A stretch of DNA of 64,000 nt, from contig NZ_LGCN01000251.1 in NCBI RefSeq assembly GCF_001279005.1, positions 171,166 to 235,165 of the forward strand, read 5' to 3'. Source of the DNA: Streptomyces caelestis. Lineage in GTDB: Bacteria > Actinomycetota > Actinomycetes > Streptomycetales > Streptomycetaceae. Shown piece after piece: positions 1 through 8,634 of the stretch (its first letter is position 1; every line of letters starts with the position of its first letter). Made by a program: the position numbers and the translations under genes. The notes under the pieces were generated by a model. It worked only from the letters and a program-made list of their open reading frames with translations. It was not told the origin of the DNA and made no database searches.

Positions 1-89
1 ACGGCGGTGCCGTGCCGGTCGAGCGCGCCGGTCAGCCCCGGCAGGGCCTCGCGTACGGGAAGGGCGTCCAGGGCGTCGTCACGGATCAC
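1..89 (-). CDS. hrpB: ATP-dependent helicase HrpB, N-terminal fragment (runs off window)
   Basis: Only the first 29 codons are present, starting from a GTG at 89 on the minus strand. The translation contains VIRDDALDALPVREALPGL followed by TGALDRHGTAV. This is the segment that normally precedes the Walker A loop of HrpB-type DEAH helicases, so the rest of the gene should lie beyond position 1. The start sits 4 bp after the stop of the methyltransferase gene at 94-756, so the two are probably co-transcribed. All 29 codons fit the GC-rich codon pattern. No helicase motif itself is visible, so the name rests on similarity to remembered N-termini of the family. Confidence 0.6.
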   Translation of the reverse strand, partial: MIRDDALDALPVREALPGLTGALDRHGTA

Positions 90-93
90 GTAC

Positions 94-756
94 TCAGTCC
101 CGTACGCACACGAAGACCGCCGTCCCCGGGATCAGGTTCCCGCGCAGCGGCGACCAGCCGCCCCACTCGGAGGTGTTCCAGGCCGGCCACTCCGGCTCCA
201 CCAGGTCCACCAGCCGGAACCCCGAGGCGACGACGTCACGGACGCGGTCCCCGAGCGTCCTGTGGTGCTCCACGTACACCGCGCGGCCCTCGTCGTCCTG
301 CTCGACGTAGGGAGTGCGGTCGAAGTACGACGCGGACACGCTCAGCCCCTCCGGGCCCGGCTCGTCCGGGAACGCCCAGCGGATCGGGTGCGTGACCGAG
401 AAGACCAGCCGGCCGCCGGGCCGCAGCACCCGCCGCACCTCGCGCAGCACCAGCCGCGGATCGGCGACGAAGGGCAGCGCCCCGTAAGCCGAGCAGGCCA
501 GGTCGAAGGAGCCGTCCGCGAACGGCAGCGCGCCCGCGTCGGCGCACACCAGCGGGAACGGCCCGCCGATCCGCAGCGCGTGCTGCAACTGCCGGTGCGA
601 GATGTCCAGCGCCACCGGCCGCGCCCCCTGCGCGGCCAGCCAGCGCGAGCACTGCGCCGCGCCGGCGCCCAGCTCCAGGACGTCCCGTCCCGTCAGCTCC
701 TCCGGCGGACCGAGCAGCTCGGCCTCCACCTCGTCCAGGCCCTCGGGCCCCCACAC
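94..756 (-). CDS. class I SAM-dependent methyltransferase (start uncertain; coding extends upstream to about 906)
   Basis: The protein has a Rossmann methyltransferase fold: motif I VLELGAGAAQ, an acidic residue after strand 2 (PVALDIS), motif II PFADGSFDLACS and motif III LRPGGRLVFSVTHP. The small-molecule or RNA substrate is unknown. The first in-frame GTG or ATG gives 220 aa. The same open frame continues upstream and encodes RANRGWWDRNADEYQ and a following HGTFLGDDRFVWGPEG, which is the usual N-terminus of this actinobacterial family. The true protein is therefore about 270 aa. No ATG, GTG, TTG or CTG occurs in that extension. The only near-cognate codons in a sensible place are tandem ATC codons at 901-906, preceded by GAGGGAG. 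The neighbour downstream is hrpB, and rpsA is divergent. Confidence 0.85.
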   Translation of the reverse strand: MWGPEGLDEVEAELLGPPEELTGRDVLELGAGAAQCSRWLAAQGARPVALDISHRQLQHALRIGGPFPLVCADAGALPFADGSFDLACSAYGALPFVADPRLVLREVRRVLRPGGRLVFSVTHPIRWAFPDEPGPEGLSVSASYFDRTPYVEQDDEGRAVYVEHHRTLGDRVRDVVASGFRLVDLVEPEWPAWNTSEWGGWSPLRGNLIPGTAVFVCVRD

Positions 757-1215
757 GAAGCGGTCGTCGCCGAGGAACGTGCCGTGCTCGACCTGGTACT
801 CGTCCGCGTTGCGGTCCCACCAGCCCCGGTTGGCTCGGGAGCTCTCCGCGACGCCGGCCTGCCGCCGGGTCGCCTCCGGTTCGGGCGCTTCGGGCTCTTG
901 GATGATGGGCTCCCTCGTCGTACTCTTCCGTCCAGCCGGACCCCGGCGTGTCGCCGAAGGGTGTTCCTGGCCCCTGCGCGGCCTCGGATGACGGGAATTG
1001 TGCCGGTTATACGGCGATCCGCCCCGGGTGGGCGGCTTCGCGCATTGACCCTGCCCGGCTGCCCCCGTATGCTACAAGTTGCGCTGCGAGCCTGCGCACC
1101 TCAGACGTAGCAGGCTGCGCTCGCATCTGTTGTATGTCCCCTCGGTTGTCGAGGCGTCATCACCGTTTTCCCTGGTGAGCGCTTCCTTGGCTGTCCGGCT
1201 TCTGCAGAGCGAAAC

Positions 1216-1264
1216 GGGCTCCGGCGTAGCAGTACCTACGACTTCAATGTCCGTACCGGAGCCC
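1216..1264 (+). promoter_or_regulatory. rpsA leader hairpin that pairs the Shine-Dalgarno
   Basis: Arms GGGCTCCGG (1216-1224) and CCGGAGCCC (1256-1264) are perfectly complementary, 9 bp, with a 31-nt loop. The only GGAG near the rpsA ATG (1258-1261, 11 nt before the start) lies inside the right arm, so folding would hide it. Upstream, GCCTGC (about 1090) and GCAGGC (about 1110) can form a second stem. Autogenous translational control of S1 is known in enterobacteria. Applying it here is inference. The rest of the 366-bp divergent gap (907-1272) contains no gene that I can see. Confidence 0.45.
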
Positions 1265-1272
1265 TTTCCCAC

Positions 1273-2766
1273 ATGACGAGCAGCACCGAGACCACCGCCA
1301 CCACCCCGCAGGTAGCGGTCAACGACATCGGTAACGAGGAAGCCTTCCTCGCCGCGATCGACGAGACGATCAAGTACTTCAACGACGGCGACATCGTCGA
1401 CGGCGTCATCGTGAAGGTCGACCGGGACGAGGTCCTGCTCGACATCGGTTACAAGACCGAAGGCGTCATCCCGAGCCGCGAGCTCTCGATCAAGCACGAC
1501 GTCGACCCCAACGAGGTCGTCGCCGTCGGTGACGAGATCGAAGCCCTTGTTCTCCAGAAGGAGGACAAGGAAGGCCGCCTGATCCTCTCGAAGAAGCGCG
1601 CCCAGTACGAGCGTGCCTGGGGCACCATCGAGAAGATCAAGGAAGAGGACGGGATCGTCACCGGTACCGTCATCGAGGTCGTCAAGGGTGGTCTCATCCT
1701 CGACATCGGCCTCCGTGGCTTCCTCCCGGCCTCCCTGGTCGAGATGCGCCGCGTCCGCGACCTCCAGCCCTACGTGGGCAAGGAGCTCGAGGCCAAGATC
1801 ATCGAGCTGGACAAGAACCGCAACAACGTGGTCCTGTCCCGCCGTGCCTGGCTGGAGCAGACCCAGTCCGAGGTCCGCCAGACGTTCCTCACCACCCTCC
1901 AGAAGGGTCAGGTCCGTTCCGGCGTCGTCTCCTCGATCGTCAACTTCGGCGCCTTCGTGGACCTGGGTGGCGTCGACGGCCTGGTCCACGTCTCCGAGCT
2001 GTCCTGGAAGCACATCGACCACCCCTCCGAGGTCGTCGAGGTCGGCCAGGAGGTCACCGTCGAGGTCCTCGACGTCGACATGGACCGCGAGCGCGTCTCC
2101 CTGTCGCTGAAGGCGACCCAGGAAGACCCGTGGCAGCAGTTCGCCCGCACCCACCAGATCGGCCAGGTCGTGCCCGGCAAGGTCACGAAGCTGGTTCCGT
2201 TCGGTGCGTTCGTCCGCGTGGACGAGGGCATCGAGGGTCTGGTCCACATCTCCGAGCTGGCCGAGCGCCACGTGGAGATCCCGGAGCAGGTCGTCCAGGT
2301 CAACGACGAGATCTTCGTCAAGGTCATCGACATCGACCTCGAGCGCCGTCGCATCAGCCTCTCGCTGAAGCAGGCCAACGAGGCCTTCGGCGCCGACCCG
2401 TCGGCGGTCGAGTTCGACCCGACCCTGTACGGCATGGCCGCGTCCTACGACGACCAGGGCAACTACATCTACCCCGAGGGCTTCGACCCCGAGACCAACG
2501 ACTGGCTCGAGGGCTACGAGGCTCAGCGCGAGGCGTGGGAGACCCAGTACGCCGAGGCGCAGCAGCGCTTCGAGCAGCACCAGGCGCAGGTCATCAAGTC
2601 CCGCGAGGCGGACGAGAAGGCCGCTGCCGAGGGTGGCGAGGACGTCGCCCCGGCCGCGTCCGGCGGCGGTTCGTACTCCTCCGAGGGCGGCGACCAGTCC
2701 GGTGCGCTGGCTTCGGACGAGGCGCTGGCCGCGCTGCGGGAGAAGCTGGCGGGCGGGCAGAGCTGA
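1273..2766 (+). CDS. rpsA: 30S ribosomal protein S1
   Basis: A 497-residue protein with four S1 RNA-binding domains, at about residues 38-107, 124-193, 210-280 and 295-367. The last two carry the conserved FGAFVDLGGVDGLVHVSELSW and FGAFVRVDEGIEGLVHISEL type signatures. S1 helps the 30S subunit capture structured mRNAs. The C-terminal ~120 residues are acidic and rich in Glu, Gln, Ala and Gly (ASGGGSYSSEGGDQSG). Four domains rather than six is normal for actinobacteria. The ATG start fits family N-termini (MTSSTE...). A strong hairpin follows the stop, so the gene is probably monocistronic. Confidence 0.97.
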   Translation: MTSSTETTATTPQVAVNDIGNEEAFLAAIDETIKYFNDGDIVDGVIVKVDRDEVLLDIGYKTEGVIPSRELSIKHDVDPNEVVAVGDEIEALVLQKEDKEGRLILSKKRAQYERAWGTIEKIKEEDGIVTGTVIEVVKGGLILDIGLRGFLPASLVEMRRVRDLQPYVGKELEAKIIELDKNRNNVVLSRRAWLEQTQSEVRQTFLTTLQKGQVRSGVVSSIVNFGAFVDLGGVDGLVHVSELSWKHIDHPSEVVEVGQEVTVEVLDVDMDRERVSLSLKATQEDPWQQFARTHQIGQVVPGKVTKLVPFGAFVRVDEGIEGLVHISELAERHVEIPEQVVQVNDEIFVKVIDIDLERRRISLSLKQANEAFGADPSAVEFDPTLYGMAASYDDQGNYIYPEGFDPETNDWLEGYEAQREAWETQYAEAQQRFEQHQAQVIKSREADEKAAAEGGEDVAPAASGGGSYSSEGGDQSGALASDEALAALREKLAGGQS

Positions 2767-2793
2767 ACGCTCTCCGCTGACGCCTAGCCGTTG

Positions 2794-2831
2794 ACTGAGG
2801 GGCCGTACCTTCCGGGGTACGGCCCCTCAGT
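2794..2831 (+). terminator. rpsA terminator
   Basis: Perfect 16-bp stem (ACTGAGGGGCCGTACC at 2794-2809 and its complement at 2816-2831) with a 6-nt loop TTCCGG, 27 bp after the rpsA stop. There is no T-tract, as is common in Streptomyces. Confidence 0.85.
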
Positions 2832-2984
2832 GCTGCGTTCCGGGGGCGCGGGCCGGGGGGCCCGTGCCCACGCGGCGCGGCCGCACGCCGGCACCGCCCC
2901 GCGCCCCCGGGATCCGTCCTCACCGGGGAATGTCAGTGGCGCGTGCCACGTTGTGCAGTACGAACACGAGGAGGAGCGGTCACT

Positions 2985-3923
2985 GTGCTTGATCCGCAGG
3001 GTTTGTACGCATGGGAGCCGAAGGGACTCGGCGTCGTCGACATGGCGCTGGCCCAGGAGTCGGCCGGACTTGTCATGCTCTACCACTTCGACGGATACAT
3101 CGACGCGGGGGAGACCGGGGACCAGATCGTCGACCGGCTGCTCGACTCGCTGCCCCACCAGGTCGTCGCCCGGTTCGACCACGACCGGCTCGTCGACTAC
3201 CGCGCCCGGCGCCCGCTGCTGACCTTCACCCGCGACCGGTGGAGCGACTACGAGGTGCCCACGCTCGAGGTGCGCCTCGTCCAGGACGCCACGGGAGCGC
3301 CCTTCCTGCTGCTCTCCGGGCCCGAGCCGGACGTGGAGTGGGAGCGCTTCGCCGCCGCCGTCCAGCAGATCGTGGAGCGGCTCGGCGTACGCCTGTCGGT
3401 GAACTTCCACGGCATCCCCATGGGCGTCCCGCACACCCGGCCCGTCGGCATCACCCCGCACGGCAACCGCGTCGACCTCGTCCCCGTGGCCGGCAGCGCC
3501 TTCGACGAGGCGCAGGTGCCCGGCAGCGCCGAGGCGCTCGTCGAGTACCGGCTCATGCAGGCCGGGCACGACGTCCTGGGCGTCGCCGCGCACGTGCCGC
3601 ACTACATCGCCCGCTCCCCGTACCCGGACGCGGCGCTGACCGCCCTGGAGACCATCACGGCCGCGACGGGACTGGTCCTGCCCGGCGTCGCGCACGCGCT
3701 GCGCACCGACGCCCACCGCACCCAGACCGAGATCGACCGCCAGATCCGGGAGGGCGACGAGGAGCTGACCGCCCTCGTCCAGGGCCTGGAGCACCAGTAC
3801 GACGCCGCCGCTGGCGCGGAGACCCGGGGCAACATGCTCGCCGAGCCGGTGGAGATCCCGTCTGCGGACGAGATCGGCCGCGAGTTCGAACGCTTCCTGG
3901 CGGAGCGGGAGGGCGACAACTGA
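2985..3923 (+). CDS. PAC2 family protein
   Basis: A 313-residue protein of the PAC2 (proteasome assembly chaperone 2-like) superfamily. It has the characteristic [17 protein letters not shown] segment near residue 25, the [11 protein letters not shown] motif in the middle and [17 protein letters not shown] further on, and ends in a charged helical tail. The biochemical role is not established in bacteria. I chose the GTG at 2985 because GAGGAGCGG lies 7-15 bp upstream and the product begins at the conserved [11 protein letters not shown]. An in-frame ATG at 2943 has no ribosome site. coaE follows 31 bp downstream. Confidence 0.9.
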   Translation: MLDPQGLYAWEPKGLGVVDMALAQESAGLVMLYHFDGYIDAGETGDQIVDRLLDSLPHQVVARFDHDRLVDYRARRPLLTFTRDRWSDYEVPTLEVRLVQDATGAPFLLLSGPEPDVEWERFAAAVQQIVERLGVRLSVNFHGIPMGVPHTRPVGITPHGNRVDLVPVAGSAFDEAQVPGSAEALVEYRLMQAGHDVLGVAAHVPHYIARSPYPDAALTALETITAATGLVLPGVAHALRTDAHRTQTEIDRQIREGDEELTALVQGLEHQYDAAAGAETRGNMLAEPVEIPSADEIGREFERFLAEREGDN

Positions 3924-3954
3924 GGCCCTCCCGGCACCCCCTAGGCTGCCTCTC

Positions 3955-4566
3955 ATGCTGAAAGTGGGCCTGACCGGCGGGATCGGCGCCGGCAAGAGCG
4001 AGGTGTCGCGGCTGCTCGTCGAGCACGGGGCCGTGCTGATCGACGCGGACCGCATCGCGCGCGAGGTCGTGGAACCGGGGACGCCCGGTCTGGCGGCGGT
4101 CGTGGACGCGTTCGGCGCGGAGGTCCTCACCGCGGACGGCAGGCTCGACCGGCCCAAGCTGGGGTCCGTCGTCTTCGCCGACCCGGAGAGACTGGCCGTC
4201 CTCAACGCGATCGTCCACCCCTTGGTGGGCGCCCGCTCCCGCGAGCTGGAGGAGGCCGCCGCCGAGGACGCCGTCGTGGTCCACGACGTCCCCCTCCTCA
4301 CGGAGAACGGCCTGGCCCCCCTCTACGACCTCGTGATCGTCGTCGACGCGAGCCCCGGGACCCAGCTCGACCGGCTCGTGGGCCGGCGCGGCATGACGGC
4401 GGAGGACGCACGCGCGAGGATGGCCGCCCAGGCGACCCGCGAGCAGCGCCGGGCGATCGCCGACATCGTCATCGACAACGACGTCCCCCTGGACGAGCTG
4501 GAACAGCGCGTCCGGGACGTGTGGTCCGAGCTCGTCCGCCGGTCGCGGACCACCCGCGTGGAATAG
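3955..4566 (+). CDS. coaE: dephospho-CoA kinase
   Basis: This 203-residue protein phosphorylates dephospho-CoA, the last step of coenzyme A synthesis. The P-loop GGIGAGKS is at residues 8-15, followed by the substrate segment [10 protein letters not shown] and by [11 protein letters not shown] and IDND near the C-terminus, all typical of CoaE. Length is that of a single-domain enzyme, without the UPF0157 extension found in mycobacteria. No Shine-Dalgarno is visible. A TAGGCT -10 box at 3942-3947 ends 7 bp before the ATG, suggesting a leaderless transcript from its own promoter. Confidence 0.95.
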   Translation: MLKVGLTGGIGAGKSEVSRLLVEHGAVLIDADRIAREVVEPGTPGLAAVVDAFGAEVLTADGRLDRPKLGSVVFADPERLAVLNAIVHPLVGARSRELEEAAAEDAVVVHDVPLLTENGLAPLYDLVIVVDASPGTQLDRLVGRRGMTAEDARARMAAQATREQRRAIADIVIDNDVPLDELEQRVRDVWSELVRRSRTTRVE

Positions 4567-4616
4567 CGGGTGCCGGACGGGGCGTTGAACCCGTCCAGTG
4601 AGGGAAGGATTCCGCC

Positions 4617-4997
4617 GTGCCCGAGACCAGCGGTTCGACCGGACGTACGCCGGAAACGCACGTCATCGACTTCCGTGCCGCCGAGCACCTGCTCGCCTCC
4701 CGGGACCCGAGGGGCGCGGTGAAGCTGCTCGACGGCGTCATAGACGTCCACCCGGAGAACACCGCCGCGCGGCTGCTGCGCGCCCGCGCCTTCTTCGCGG
4801 CGGCCCAGCTGCGCCCCGCCGAGCTGGAGTTCTCCCTCGTCCTGGAGCGCGAGCCGGACAACGCCTTCGCCCACTTCGCCCTCGCCCGCACCTACCAGCG
4901 GCAGGGCCGCCCGCACCCGGCCAAGCGCCACTTCCGGCTGGCGGCCGCGCTGGACCCGAACCCGGAGTACCTGAAGGCGGCCCGCTTCGACACGTGA
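4617..4997 (+). CDS. tetratricopeptide-repeat protein
   Basis: A small (126 aa) protein with about three TPR units: HLLASRDPRGAVKLLDGVI, RLLRARAFFAAAQLRPAELEFSLVL and AFAHFALARTYQRQGRPHPAKRHF. These form helical hairpins used for protein contacts, and the partner is unknown. The GTG start is preceded by GAAGGAT. The gene lies 50 bp after coaE and is conserved next to it in streptomycetes as far as I recall. It converges with the DUF6343 gene 7 bp away. Confidence 0.8.
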   Translation: MPETSGSTGRTPETHVIDFRAAEHLLASRDPRGAVKLLDGVIDVHPENTAARLLRARAFFAAAQLRPAELEFSLVLEREPDNAFAHFALARTYQRQGRPHPAKRHFRLAAALDPNPEYLKAARFDT

Positions 4998-5004
4998 CGG
5001 TGCG

Positions 5005-5268
5005 CTACGGGCGGCTCCCCGGCGGCCGGTACGGAGGCACGTCGCGTCCCGGCTGGTAGTGCGGGCCCTGGCGGATGTGCCGCAGGACGACCACCAGGTC
5101 GACCGTGACGACCAGCCACAGCAGCCCGCAGACGAGGGCCCAGCCGGGGTGCCCCGCGAGCGCGAACGCCACCGTGCCGGACACTGTCCAGACCACGCCC
5201 CACACGCTCAGCCAGAACCGCATCCGCAGAGCACTGCGCGCGGTCGTCGGCTCACTGCCCGTACGCAT
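5005..5268 (-). CDS. DUF6343 family small membrane protein
   Basis: An 87-residue protein with two hydrophobic helices, FWLSVWGVVWTVSGTVAFAL and GWALVCGLLWLVVTVDLVVV, then a conserved HIRQGPHYQPGRDVPPYRP tail. It begins with the family-typical MRTGSEPTTARSALR. I used the ATG at 5268. A longer in-frame start at 5334 would add 22 unconserved residues. Function unknown. Confidence 0.8.
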   Translation of the reverse strand: MRTGSEPTTARSALRMRFWLSVWGVVWTVSGTVAFALAGHPGWALVCGLLWLVVTVDLVVVLRHIRQGPHYQPGRDVPPYRPPGSRP

Positions 5269-5402
5269 CGCGATCACCGCCCCGTCCGCGCCGGTCTCCC
5301 GGCACCGGGTGCCCGGAATCGTCTCCAGACCCACGTGTCACTCGGTCGGGTGAACCGGTGCGAAGGGGGAACGGGCGTGCGGACACGAACCGTTTGACGG
5401 GC

Positions 5403-6101
5403 ATGGAACGGAGAATGCGTGAGGGCCATGAGGGGACGGGCCCGGGGGCGATCACCCCGGACGGCTGCGCGGTGGAGCTGTACGCGCGGCTGCCCGTCGG
5501 GGACGAGCCGGACGTCATCGCCGCCGCGGTGCCGGCGCGGGCGCGGATCCTGGAGCTGGGCAGCGGCGTCGGGCGGATGACCCACGCGCTGCTGGAGCGC
5601 GGCTTCGAGGTGACGGCGGTGGACGAGTCCGCCGGGATGCTGGAGCGGGTGCGCGGGGCGCGGACGATATGCGGCCCCGTGGAGCGCCTCGACCTCGGCG
5701 AGACGTTCGACGTGGTGCTGCTCGCGTCGTTCCTGGTGCACGCGGGGGACGTCGAGGTGCGGCGGGGCATGCTGCGCACCTGCGTGCGGCATCTGGCGAA
5801 GGGCGGGTGCGTGCTGATCCAGCGGGAGGGCGAGGACTACCACACCGATGTGCCGCGCGAGCGGGTGGACCCGGCCGGCTTCACCGTGCGGATCGTGTCG
5901 GCGGAGCCGGTCGGCGACGGCGTCGACTCGGTGCACGCGGAGTACGTGTTCCCGGACGCGACCTGGACCCAGACGTTCCGCGCCCGCCCGCTGACGAGGG
6001 AGCAGTTCGAGGAGGCGCTGGCGGAGGCGGGCCTGACGGTGGAGCGGTACCTGACGGAGGACCGGACGTGGGTGAGGGCGGTGCCGGTGTCCGCCACCTG
6101 A
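5403..6101 (+). CDS. class I SAM-dependent methyltransferase
   Basis: About 232 residues with motif I ILELGSGVGRMTHAL, the acidic VTAVDES after strand 2, VVLLASFLVHAG and HLAKGGCVLIQREGED. The C-terminal third (TWTQTFRARPLTREQFEEALAEAGL) is a typical methyltransferase tail. The substrate cannot be read from the sequence. The start is uncertain: ATG 5403 (MERRMREG) is used here, ATG 5415 has GGAACGGAG just before it, and a further in-frame start lies at 5358. The gene is divergent from the DUF6343 gene. Confidence 0.85.
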   Translation: MERRMREGHEGTGPGAITPDGCAVELYARLPVGDEPDVIAAAVPARARILELGSGVGRMTHALLERGFEVTAVDESAGMLERVRGARTICGPVERLDLGETFDVVLLASFLVHAGDVEVRRGMLRTCVRHLAKGGCVLIQREGEDYHTDVPRERVDPAGFTVRIVSAEPVGDGVDSVHAEYVFPDATWTQTFRARPLTREQFEEALAEAGLTVERYLTEDRTWVRAVPVSAT

Positions 6102-6116
6102 GCGCGCGGCCCGCGT

Positions 6117-6722
6117 TCAGGGCCGGGCCGCACCACCGGCCCCCTTGTCCCGGGTCCTGCGCCCGCCCCCGGCTGTCCCGCGTCCGGCGGACCCGCCACG
6201 CCTGCCGGTTTCGCCGGACGCGGCGCCCGGGTCGCCGCCGCCCGGTCCGCCCGGTCCCGCGTGCCCACCGAACGGGCCGGGTCCGCCCAGCGCCCGCAGC
6301 CGTTCCAGCTCCCGGCGGTCACGCTTGGTCGGGCGGCCCGTGCCGCGGTCGCGGACGCCGGCCGGGGCGACGGCCTCGCGGGGCGGGGGCGGCGGGGAGT
6401 TGTCGACGTAGCACTGGACGGCCACCGGGGCGCCGACCCGCTTGCGGATCAGCCGCTTGACGACGACGATCCGCTCCCGGGTCTCGGCCCGCAGCCGCAC
6501 CTCGTCACCGACGCGGAGGGAGTGCGAGGGCTTCACGCGCTCGCCGTTCACCCGGACGTGCCCGCCCTTGCAGGCGGCGGCGCCGAGCGACCGCGTCTTG
6601 ACCAGCCGCACCGACCAGATCCAGCTGTCGATCCGTACGGACTCACCGCTGCCCGGACCGGCCGCCTCGGCGGCGGCCACGGCGGCGGCGACCTTGGGGT
6701 CCTCGGCACTCTCAGAAGCCAT
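6117..6722 (-). CDS. S4-domain RNA-binding protein (Hsp15/RQC-P1-like)
   Basis: A 201-residue protein with one S4 domain at about residues 30-95 (RIDSWIWSVRLVKTRSLGAAACKGGHVRVNGERV in outline). The domain resembles heat-shock protein 15, which binds stalled 50S subunits. A long basic, Gly/Pro/Arg-rich disordered tail (GRPTKRDRRELERLRALGG and onward) follows, a common actinobacterial addition. The ATG at 6722 is preceded at 7 bp by TAAGGT (minus strand, 6730-6735), suggesting a leaderless transcript divergent from the uracil-DNA glycosylase gene. Confidence 0.88.
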   Translation of the reverse strand: MASESAEDPKVAAAVAAAEAAGPGSGESVRIDSWIWSVRLVKTRSLGAAACKGGHVRVNGERVKPSHSLRVGDEVRLRAETRERIVVVKRLIRKRVGAPVAVQCYVDNSPPPPPREAVAPAGVRDRGTGRPTKRDRRELERLRALGGPGPFGGHAGPGGPGGGDPGAASGETGRRGGSAGRGTAGGGRRTRDKGAGGAARP

Positions 6723-6797
6723 GGTCCCGACCTTAACGCCCGGACCCGGCCGGTGGTGCGGGGGTTTTCGCCCGCCCCGAGCACCTACCGTGGAGCC

Positions 6798-7514
6798 ATG
6801 GACCCCCATGGCCTCGACCGGCTCGACCGGCGCATCGCCGGCTGCCGCGCCTGTCCCCGGCTGGTCGACTGGCGCGAGGAGGTCGCCCGCACCAGAAGGG
6901 CCGCGTTCGCGGACTGGACGTACTGGGGGAGGCCGGTGCCCGGATTCGGGCCGGCGGACGCCCGGCTGCTGATCGTCGGCCTGGCGCCCGCGGCCCACGG
7001 CGGCAACCGCACCGGCCGGATGTTCACCGGGGACCGTTCCGGGGACGTGCTGTACCAGGCGCTGTACGACGTGGGGCTCGCCTCGCAGCCGGGCTCCACC
7101 CACGCCGGGGACGGTCTGGAGCTGTACGGCGTGCGCGTCACCTCGCCCGTGCACTGCGCCCCGCCCGCCAACAAGCCCACCCCCGAGGAGCGGGACACCT
7201 GCCGGCCCTGGCTGGTGCGGGAACTGCGCCTGCTGCGGCCGACGGTACGGGCCGCGCTCGTCCTCGGCGCCTTCGGCTGGCAGGCCGCGCTGCCCGCGTT
7301 CGCCGAGGCCGGCTGGACCGTGCCCCGGCCCCGGCCCGCCTTCGCGCACGGCGCCCACGTCACCCTGGACGCTCCCGACGGGCCCGGCCTCCACCTGCTC
7401 GGCTGCTTCCACGTCAGCCAGCGCAACACCTTCACCGGCCGGCTCACCCCCGAGATGCTCCGCGAGGTGCTGCGCACGGCCGCCGGGGCGGCGGGCCTGC
7501 CCGCGCGGAAATGA
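6798..7514 (+). CDS. uracil-DNA glycosylase, family 5 (UdgB type)
   Basis: This 238-residue base-excision repair enzyme removes uracil, and in family 5 also other deaminated bases, from DNA. It has the [4Fe-4S]-type cysteines (CRAC at the N-terminus, then VHC and DTC), motif A GLAPAAHGGNRTGRMFTGDRSGD in outline with the family 5 Ala/His arrangement, and motif B HVSQRNTFTGRLT near the C-terminus. There is no Shine-Dalgarno. TACCGT at 6786-6791 ends 6 bp before the ATG, consistent with a leaderless transcript. The DNA-damage -35 motif seen at uvrABC and ogt is absent here. Confidence 0.93.
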   Translation: MDPHGLDRLDRRIAGCRACPRLVDWREEVARTRRAAFADWTYWGRPVPGFGPADARLLIVGLAPAAHGGNRTGRMFTGDRSGDVLYQALYDVGLASQPGSTHAGDGLELYGVRVTSPVHCAPPANKPTPEERDTCRPWLVRELRLLRPTVRAALVLGAFGWQAALPAFAEAGWTVPRPRPAFAHGAHVTLDAPDGPGLHLLGCFHVSQRNTFTGRLTPEMLREVLRTAAGAAGLPARK

Positions 7515-7550
7515 GATGAGCCGCCCCGCCGACGGCACTACGGTGTCCCG

Positions 7551-8519
7551 ATGGCCAGGTACCCGAAGATCGAACCGTACGACCACGGCATGCTCGACGT
7601 CGGCGACGGCAACCGCGTGTACTGGGAGACCAGCGGCAATCCGCGGGGCAAGCCCGCGGTGGTGCTGCACGGCGGACCGGGCTCCGGCGCCGGCCCGAAC
7701 CTCCGGCGCTACTTCGACCCCGACGCCTACCGCATCGTGCTGCTCGACCAGCGCGGCGCCGGCCGTTCGACACCGCCCGCGAGCGACCCCGCCACCGACA
7801 TGGGCGTCAACACGACCGCCCACCTCATGGCGGACCTGGAGCGGCTGCGCACCCACCTCGGCATCGAGCGGTGGCTGGTGTGGGGCGCGTCGTGGGGCTC
7901 GGTGCTCGGACTGCGGTACGCGCAGACCCATCCCGGGGTCGTGTCCGAACTCGTGCTGACCGCGGTCGCCACCGGTTCCCGGGCCGAAGTGGCCCTGCTG
8001 ACCCGCGGACTGGGGCAGTTCTTCCCCGAGGCCCACGCACGCTTCCTCGCCGCCCTGCCCGCCGGCGAGCGCGACGGCAACCTGGCCGCCGCCTGCAACA
8101 GGCTGCTGGAGTCACCCGACCCGCAGGTCAGGGAACGGGCCGCGAAGGCGTGGACCGACTGGGAGACGGCGAGCATCCCGGCGCCCCCGGGCTCGGTCGC
8201 ACGTTTCCAGGATCCGGTGTTCCGCATGGGCTTCGCCCGTACCGTCACCCACTACTGGGGCAACGACCACTTCCTCGGCGGCGAGGACGGAGGCGAGGGG
8301 GCCGTCCTGCGCGACGCCCACCTCCTCAGGGGCGTTCCCGGCACCCTCGTCCAGGGCAGCCTCGACTTCGGCAACCTCCTGGGCATCGTCTGGCGCCTCC
8401 ATCACGCCTGGCCGGACAGCGAGTTGACGATCGTGGACGAGGCAGGCCACGACGCGGGCGACATGGGTGACGACGCACTGGTGGCGGCGACGGACCGGTA
8501 CGCGCGCCGCGGCGCATGA
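7551..8519 (+). CDS. pip: proline iminopeptidase (alpha/beta hydrolase, S33)
   Basis: A 322-residue cytoplasmic peptidase that releases N-terminal proline. Oxyanion segment HGGPGSG, LLDQRGAGRSTP, nucleophile elbow GASWGS (Ser), acid in QGSLDFGN and catalytic His in DEAGHD are all present. The usual acid loop reads HGRxDxxCP in many homologues and is diverged here (SLDFGNLLG). TACGGT at 7539-7544 ends 6 bp before the ATG, so the message is probably leaderless. Confidence 0.92.
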   Translation: MARYPKIEPYDHGMLDVGDGNRVYWETSGNPRGKPAVVLHGGPGSGAGPNLRRYFDPDAYRIVLLDQRGAGRSTPPASDPATDMGVNTTAHLMADLERLRTHLGIERWLVWGASWGSVLGLRYAQTHPGVVSELVLTAVATGSRAEVALLTRGLGQFFPEAHARFLAALPAGERDGNLAAACNRLLESPDPQVRERAAKAWTDWETASIPAPPGSVARFQDPVFRMGFARTVTHYWGNDHFLGGEDGGEGAVLRDAHLLRGVPGTLVQGSLDFGNLLGIVWRLHHAWPDSELTIVDEAGHDAGDMGDDALVAATDRYARRGA

Positions 8520-8634
8520 ACGCCGCCCTTGCTCCAGAAGAGGGAAATCCGGCTCTCCGCAGGCATGGTCCGCGCGGTCGGCATACGCTTCCGACGAGGG
8601 GAGGGAAACACGGAATTCCAGCCGAGGAGGGCCG

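Noticed and set aside
1072..2580. A 502-codon frame antisense to rpsA
   Set aside because: It overlaps an essential gene with four clear S1 domains. The antisense protein is Leu/Val/Asp-rich low complexity, typical of shadow frames.
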